A stretch of 64,000 nucleotides of DNA from the NCBI GenBank assembly GCA_949286705.1, contig CASEDF010000002.1, forward strand, positions 1 through 64,000, written 5' to 3'. This DNA is from an uncultured bacterium (GTDB lineage Bacteria > Cyanobacteriota > Vampirovibrionia > Gastranaerophilales > Gastranaerophilaceae). A program made the translations under genes and the position numbers. The notes beneath the pieces are model-generated. The model ran no database searches. It was not told where the DNA came from and saw only the letters and a program-made list of their open reading frames with translations. This document shows, one piece after another, positions 60,245 to 64,000 of the stretch (position 1 is its first letter; the number at the start of each line of letters is the position of its first letter).

Positions 60245-61684
60245 TTAGTCTAAGTTTTTTTTGAGTTTGTATCCTATACGTGACTTTAATCTTTCTTCTT
60301 TGTAGTTGTTTTCGTTTATTTTAAGGTTTTGATTTTTTTCTATCGCATCGTAAAAATCTTCTTTTAAAATATTTCGTCTTCCGTCTTTTCGAGCAATATC
60401 AGAGGCTTTATCAGTGAGAATTACGATTGCGCTTGTCGGAAAACTATCCAATCCGGAGGCAATTTCGTGAAGCGCTTCAGCATTCTCGGATAAGGGTACA
60501 CCTTTCAAGCGTTTAGCCAGCGATTTTTTAAGAACTTCTTCTCTTGTTTCCATATCCGGCATTCCGATATAAACCTGTTCATCAAATCTGCGTTTTATTG
60601 CATCATCAACAATATCGTATTTATTTGTGGCGCCAAGAACTATGACATTTCTGTCTCTTGCGGTTTCAATCAGATTTAAAAGCGTGCTCATCTGTTTTAA
60701 ATCTTCGCTTGTGGCATCATTATCCCGACCTTTTGCAAGCCCGTCAATTTCATCTATAAACAAAAAGCATGGTTGCCCGAGCATTTTAGAGCATTGCGCA
60801 ACATAGTTGAACACGGACTCATAATTTTTAGATGTCTGGTTTATATATGAAGATCCGGCTTTGCTTATTTTTAATTTGAACAGCGGAAGCCCTGATTCCA
60901 TTGCCATTGCTTCTGCAATGGAGGTTTTGCCGCAGCCCGGAGGCCCGTAAAGCATTATGCCGCGCGGTTGTCTTTTCCCGTATTCGGTCAAATCCAGTTT
61001 CGCTTCTTCCGGATGTGTTGCAGGGTATAGAATTTTATCGGTTAATTCATCTTTAAGCTCTGTCATTCCGCCAAGACTCTCAAATCCTTTCGGACTGGAA
61101 AATGTCGGTTCAAAACGTTCAATTACCGAAGGGGCTTGTCCGAGGGTTTCAATCGCCGTTTCTATCAGGGCAGATTTATCTGTCGCTGCTGCGGAATTTA
61201 TTGGATTGTCCTCAGAAGGACAGGTACCCTGTGAAAAATCGGGTATTGTATCTTTAAAGACAGCTATTTCATAATCGGGGTCATAGCCTAAAACCTGATA
61301 GAATTCTTCGGCTAAATATTGCTGCCACGGCAGATCGTCATCTTCGTTTTCTAAATCTTTTAGATCTTTTGTATTTTTTTTGATTTCACTTAAATATGAT
61401 TTTTGTTCACGCGCAGGGTAGTTTAATTCCGGATATTTCAAATCAACGAGTTCGGCAAGTGCAATTTTAGTGCGAGCCAGTGCAACAAGATAATCGTCTT
61501 CTTCTTCGTCATCTTTGCTTGAACGGACTAATTCTTCGGTTGAGTTGCAAAAATTGTTCAGATTTCTTATTGTATTTGCCATTTCATCATTGGGAGCTGC
61601 TGTGTCAAGCTTTTTATTAAGTTCGTTATTTAATTTTTTATTATATCCGAATGCCGGTGTGTAGCCTATTCTTTGTATGCGCAT
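60245..61684 (-). CDS. AAA+ ATPase of the Cdc48/FtsH-like group
   Basis: Protein of 479 aa with one AAA module. Walker A GPPGCGKT is at 247-254, Walker B LFIDEID at 308-314, sensor 1 VLGATNKYD near 350-358 and the Arg-rich finger segment KRRFDEQVYIGMPD near 370-385. The region before Walker A (LGGMTELKDELTDKILYPATHPE) is the usual start of classical AAA modules. The 200 N-terminal residues are acidic, contain the odd start RIQRIGYTPAFGYNKKLN and no membrane segment. No protease domain is present, so it may be a chaperone-like ATPase with an unknown adaptor domain. It is 81 bases downstream of nifS on the same strand. Confidence 0.85.
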   Translation of the reverse strand: MRIQRIGYTPAFGYNKKLNNELNKKLDTAAPNDEMANTIRNLNNFCNSTEELVRSSKDDEEEDDYLVALARTKIALAELVDLKYPELNYPAREQKSYLSEIKKNTKDLKDLENEDDDLPWQQYLAEEFYQVLGYDPDYEIAVFKDTIPDFSQGTCPSEDNPINSAAATDKSALIETAIETLGQAPSVIERFEPTFSSPKGFESLGGMTELKDELTDKILYPATHPEEAKLDLTEYGKRQPRGIMLYGPPGCGKTSIAEAMAMESGLPLFKLKISKAGSSYINQTSKNYESVFNYVAQCSKMLGQPCFLFIDEIDGLAKGRDNDATSEDLKQMSTLLNLIETARDRNVIVLGATNKYDIVDDAIKRRFDEQVYIGMPDMETREEVLKKSLAKRLKGVPLSENAEALHEIASGLDSFPTSAIVILTDKASDIARKDGRRNILKEDFYDAIEKNQNLKINENNYKEERLKSRIGYKLKKNLD

Positions 61685-61765
61685 GAATTATTTTCCTTTC
61701 ATTCATATTAAATCAATGCATGGCAAAATTTGTCACATTTCAGGTGTAATCTTTACAATTAGTAA

Positions 61766-62950
61766 TTATTTGTGAGCCTTAAGTGCGGCAAGTTCTTCCT
61801 GATAAGGTGAAATTGCAGTGATTTTTTCGATAATTTCCGGCAATTTTTCGCAGACGTAATCAATTTCTTTTTCAGACGTAAATCTGCTCAATGAAAATCT
61901 TATGCTGCCGTGGATTGCGGTAAACGGAACGTTCATTGCTCTTAAAACGTGGCTCGGCTCTAAAGATCCTGATGTGCAGGCGCTGCCTGAACTTGCACAG
62001 ATTCCTAAATCACTCATGTGTAATAAAATAAGTTCGCCTTCAACGTATTCAAACCCTATGTTGGTGGTATTCGGAACTCTGTTGGAAACGCCTGTATTGA
62101 GTCTGGAATTGTATATATTTTTCAAAATATTTTTCTCAAGTTTATCTCTCAGACGTTTAACTTCCGTTGCTTCGTATTTCAATCCGTCCATTGCAAGTTC
62201 AGCTGCTTTTGCAAGCCCGGCGATGTACGGAACATTCTCAGTCCCTGCACGTTTGCCGCGTTCCTGATGACCTCCGACGATTAGGGGTGTGATAAGTGTT
62301 TTTGAATTTACGTACAATGCGCCCACGCCTTTTGGTGCGTGGAATTTGTGACCTGAAATTCCGAGTAAATCAATTCCGTTTTCCTGTACGTCAAGAGGAA
62401 TTTTTCCCGCAGCCTGAACAGCGTCTACGAAAAATTTTGTATCAGGGCTTTTTGATTTTATAATTTCGGAAATCTTTTTAATCGGAAAAATAACTCCTGT
62501 TTCGTTGTTAGCCCACATAACGGATACCAGCGCCGTATCAGTGGTGATTGCGGCTTCTAATTGCTCCAAATCTAAGTCGCCGTTTGAATTTACGCCTATA
62601 TAGTCAACTTTGTATCCCTGTTTTTCAAGTGTTTGATAAAGGTTCAAAACGCAAGGGTGTTCAACTTTTGTAGTTATAATGTGTTTTTTTGATTTATTGT
62701 AGTTCAAAACGCCTTTTATTGCGGTATTTGCGCTTTCTGAACCACAGGAGGTGAAGATTATTTCTTTTTCGTCTTTTGCGTTTAAAAAGTCTTTCAAAAC
62801 GCCTCTTGCTTCTTTGAGCGCATTTGAGGCTTTTTTGCTGAAATTATACATGCTTGACGGGTTTGCGTATTCTTCTTTGAAATACGGCATCATAGCGTCA
62901 AGAACACGTTCATCTGTTTTTGTTGTTGCGTTGTTGTCTAAATATATCAT
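61766..62950 (-). CDS. nifS: Cysteine desulfurase, NifS/IscS type
   Basis: PLP enzyme that takes sulfur from cysteine for iron-sulfur cluster building, 394 aa. The cofactor lysine is in GISGHKFHAPKGVGALY (near 200-216), the N-terminal NNATT motif is at 5-9, and the sulfur-carrying Cys is in SSGSACTSGSLEPSHVL (near 320-336). It overlaps nifU by four bases and follows it on the minus strand, the typical nifU-nifS order. With a full three-domain NifU partner I choose NifS over IscS. No other nif genes are in the window. Confidence 0.92.
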   Translation of the reverse strand: MIYLDNNATTKTDERVLDAMMPYFKEEYANPSSMYNFSKKASNALKEARGVLKDFLNAKDEKEIIFTSCGSESANTAIKGVLNYNKSKKHIITTKVEHPCVLNLYQTLEKQGYKVDYIGVNSNGDLDLEQLEAAITTDTALVSVMWANNETGVIFPIKKISEIIKSKSPDTKFFVDAVQAAGKIPLDVQENGIDLLGISGHKFHAPKGVGALYVNSKTLITPLIVGGHQERGKRAGTENVPYIAGLAKAAELAMDGLKYEATEVKRLRDKLEKNILKNIYNSRLNTGVSNRVPNTTNIGFEYVEGELILLHMSDLGICASSGSACTSGSLEPSHVLRAMNVPFTAIHGSIRFSLSRFTSEKEIDYVCEKLPEIIEKITAISPYQEELAALKAHK

Positions 62951-63774
62951 ACTTCTATAACCTCAATATCTTCATCCAGTGCGGTTTTAAGCGTCTGTTC
63001 CACAAACCTTTTTATTGTCAGGGTTGCATTTTTGCAGGAGGAACATTTGCCGTGAAGTTTTACGTAAATTTTGTTGTCCTGTATGTCAACAAGGTTAATG
63101 TCGCCGCCGTCTTTTTGGAGTTCGGGGGAGATTTGGGTTTCAATTATGTTGTTTATTTTCAAAATTCTCTGGGTCGGCGAAAGTTTTGGTTCTGATTTTT
63201 CTTTTGTATAATATGTGTCGATTATGTCTTGAATAAGCCCTTTGCATTTGCCGCAGGCACCGCCGGCTTTTGTGTAGTTTGTAACTTCTTCAACTGTCTT
63301 GAGTCCGTTTTGTTTAATTGCGTCCCAAATCAGATTTTCTGTTACATTGAAGCAGGTGCAGACGATTTTTTCAGGCTTTTCAGGTTCTCTTAAATCATCC
63401 AGATCCTGATAGTCGCCCCAATTTTTCAGAGCATCTTCAAGCGCTTCATAGCCCATAACCGAGCAGTGCATCTTCTCCGGCGGCAGTCCGCCCAATTCAT
63501 CGGCAATATCTTTGTTGGTAATCTTTCTGACTTCGTCTACTGATTTTCCGATAATCATTTCGGTTAAAATACTTGAACTTGCAACGGCAGAGCCGCATCC
63601 GAAGGTCTGAAATTTCGCATCGGTTACGATATTATCTTTTATCTTTAAATATATTTTTAACTGGTCACCGCAGGACAATGAACCGGCGCTTCCGATTGCG
63701 TCCGCGTCATCAATTTTTCCGACATTTCTCGGGTTTCTGTAGTGATCCATTACTTTTTCCGAATAATCCCACAT
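62947..63774 (-). CDS. nifU: Iron-sulfur cluster scaffold NifU
   Basis: Three-domain scaffold of 275 aa. The IscU-like domain carries C35 (SLSCGD), C60 (TFGCGS) and C104 (KMHCSVM), the ligands for the transient cluster. The BFD-like [2Fe-2S] domain has C139, C141, C174 and C177 (CTCF and CGKC). The C-terminal NfU domain has C244 and C247 (GKCSSC). All nine are in place. Full-length NifU is known from nitrogen fixers and from many anaerobes that use it for general cluster assembly; without nif structural genes the latter is likelier. TGGAG lies before the ATG and a TACAAT is at 63795-63800. Confidence 0.94.
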   Translation of the reverse strand: MWDYSEKVMDHYRNPRNVGKIDDADAIGSAGSLSCGDQLKIYLKIKDNIVTDAKFQTFGCGSAVASSSILTEMIIGKSVDEVRKITNKDIADELGGLPPEKMHCSVMGYEALEDALKNWGDYQDLDDLREPEKPEKIVCTCFNVTENLIWDAIKQNGLKTVEEVTNYTKAGGACGKCKGLIQDIIDTYYTKEKSEPKLSPTQRILKINNIIETQISPELQKDGGDINLVDIQDNKIYVKLHGKCSSCKNATLTIKRFVEQTLKTALDEDIEVIEV

Positions 63775-63844
63775 AGTTTTTTCTCCATACTAAAATTGTA
63801 GCTCAAAAAATTTTAGTTTTAAAGTTAATTAATATAATTTTAAT

Positions 63845-63955
63845 GTTTTAAAGACGTTAGGTCGCTAAGTCGATAAGACGTAAAATTCATTTTATCAATC
63901 AATAGCGTACATATACCCAAATGGCTTTTATTAAAGAACTTATCGACTTATAATC
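63845..63955. repeat. CGATAAG/TTAAGACG-type repeat at the window end
   Basis: AAGACGTTAGGTCGCTAAGT (63851-63870) and CGATAAGACG are met by ACTTATCGACTTATAA (63938-63953) in inverted orientation. It is a relative of 25105-25243, separated by about 65 bases of unrelated sequence. Confidence 0.5.
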
Positions 63956-64000
63956 CCCTTCCCATCGAGAAATACTTTTGCACCGTATGGCAGGGTAATT
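63940..64000 (-). CDS. Possible C-terminal fragment of a gene beyond the window
   Basis: On the minus strand the frame ITLPYGAKVFLDGKGIISR runs from the window edge to TAA at 63942-63940. The composition is protein-like, but only 19 codons are visible and its end overlaps a repeat, so the stop may be repeat-derived. I cannot identify it. Confidence 0.3.
   Translation of the reverse strand, partial: ITLPYGAKVFLDGKGIISR

Noticed and set aside
61766-63774. Nitrogen fixation cluster
   Set aside because: Only nifU and nifS are present. No nifHDK or nifB gene is seen, and the pair also serves general cluster assembly in anaerobes.

Overview
This window is AT-rich bacterial chromosome of a diderm. 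It has TolC-type and AsmA-like genes, type IV pilus genes (a PilT ATPase and four prepilin-like proteins) and housekeeping genes typical of an anaerobe: a split glycine dehydrogenase gcvPB, three-domain NifU with NifS, and a 2-hydroxyacyl-CoA dehydratase activase-related protein. The FTLAE-type prepilin N-termini, the Cam/CcmM-like carbonic anhydrase and the proteins built from RL..LE...FG repeats suggest a gut Melainabacteria (Vampirovibrionia/Gastranaerophilales-like) genome. That assignment is inference and was not tested.

Layout: 1-850 is a RAYT transposase between REP palindromes. 859-4364 (minus) holds a DMT exporter, a gamma-carbonic anhydrase and mnmG. 4671-8571 (plus) holds a TPR protein and rplS-rbgA-rnhB. 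8944-9596 (minus) holds a P-loop kinase and a tiny coupled gene. 10121-17404 (plus) holds glyQ, two paralogous amino-acid permeases, pgi, a secreted protein and trxB. 18045-25093 (plus) holds pilT-recO, clpB, a DUF559 nuclease inside a long inverted repeat, and glmS. 25248-27579 holds tRNA-Thr, a toxin-antitoxin pair, a small gene and metK. 27973-35497 holds YibE/F, argS, dus, a secreted TPR protein, infC and tRNA-Phe. 35804-43515 holds Fic, a TolC-like protein, three tandem pilins, a flippase and two unknown genes. 43638-48730 holds a divergent PurD, a DnaJ variant, queE, def-fmt-aroH. 48748-59180 holds a fourth pilin with a G10 tract, a Usp, a sigma factor, gcvPB, the activase-like gene, a membrane protein, miaA and a giant AsmA-like gene. 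59177-63774 (minus) holds a repeat protein, an AAA+ ATPase, nifS and nifU.

The most unusual feature is the repeat landscape. Intergenic islands (about 4.4, 8.6-8.9, 9.6-10.0, 14.2-14.5, 17.4-17.6, 27.7-27.9, 29.1-29.5 and 44.9-45.1 kb) are assembled from the same few palindromic modules. Two modules match sequences flanking nuclease genes: GTCGGC...GCCGAC palindromes flank the RAYT, and long CCCCTCTCC...GGAGAGGGG palindromes match the arms of a complete element carrying the DUF559 nuclease. A third module, a TCATCCTGAA-type palindrome, lies in frame inside argS; the RAYT carries its own REP in frame, and a prepilin leader contains a CCCCTCTCC segment.

A second theme is promoter structure. 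Seven genes (RAYT, mnmG, the DUF559 gene, the toxin, a 50-aa ORF, the purD-like gene and the dnaJ-like gene) have a -10 box ending 6-7 bases before ATG and no Shine-Dalgarno sequence, which predicts leaderless mRNAs. Many promoters have an extended -10 of the form TGCTATAAT. All functional calls rest on reading motifs by eye; no database search was run.
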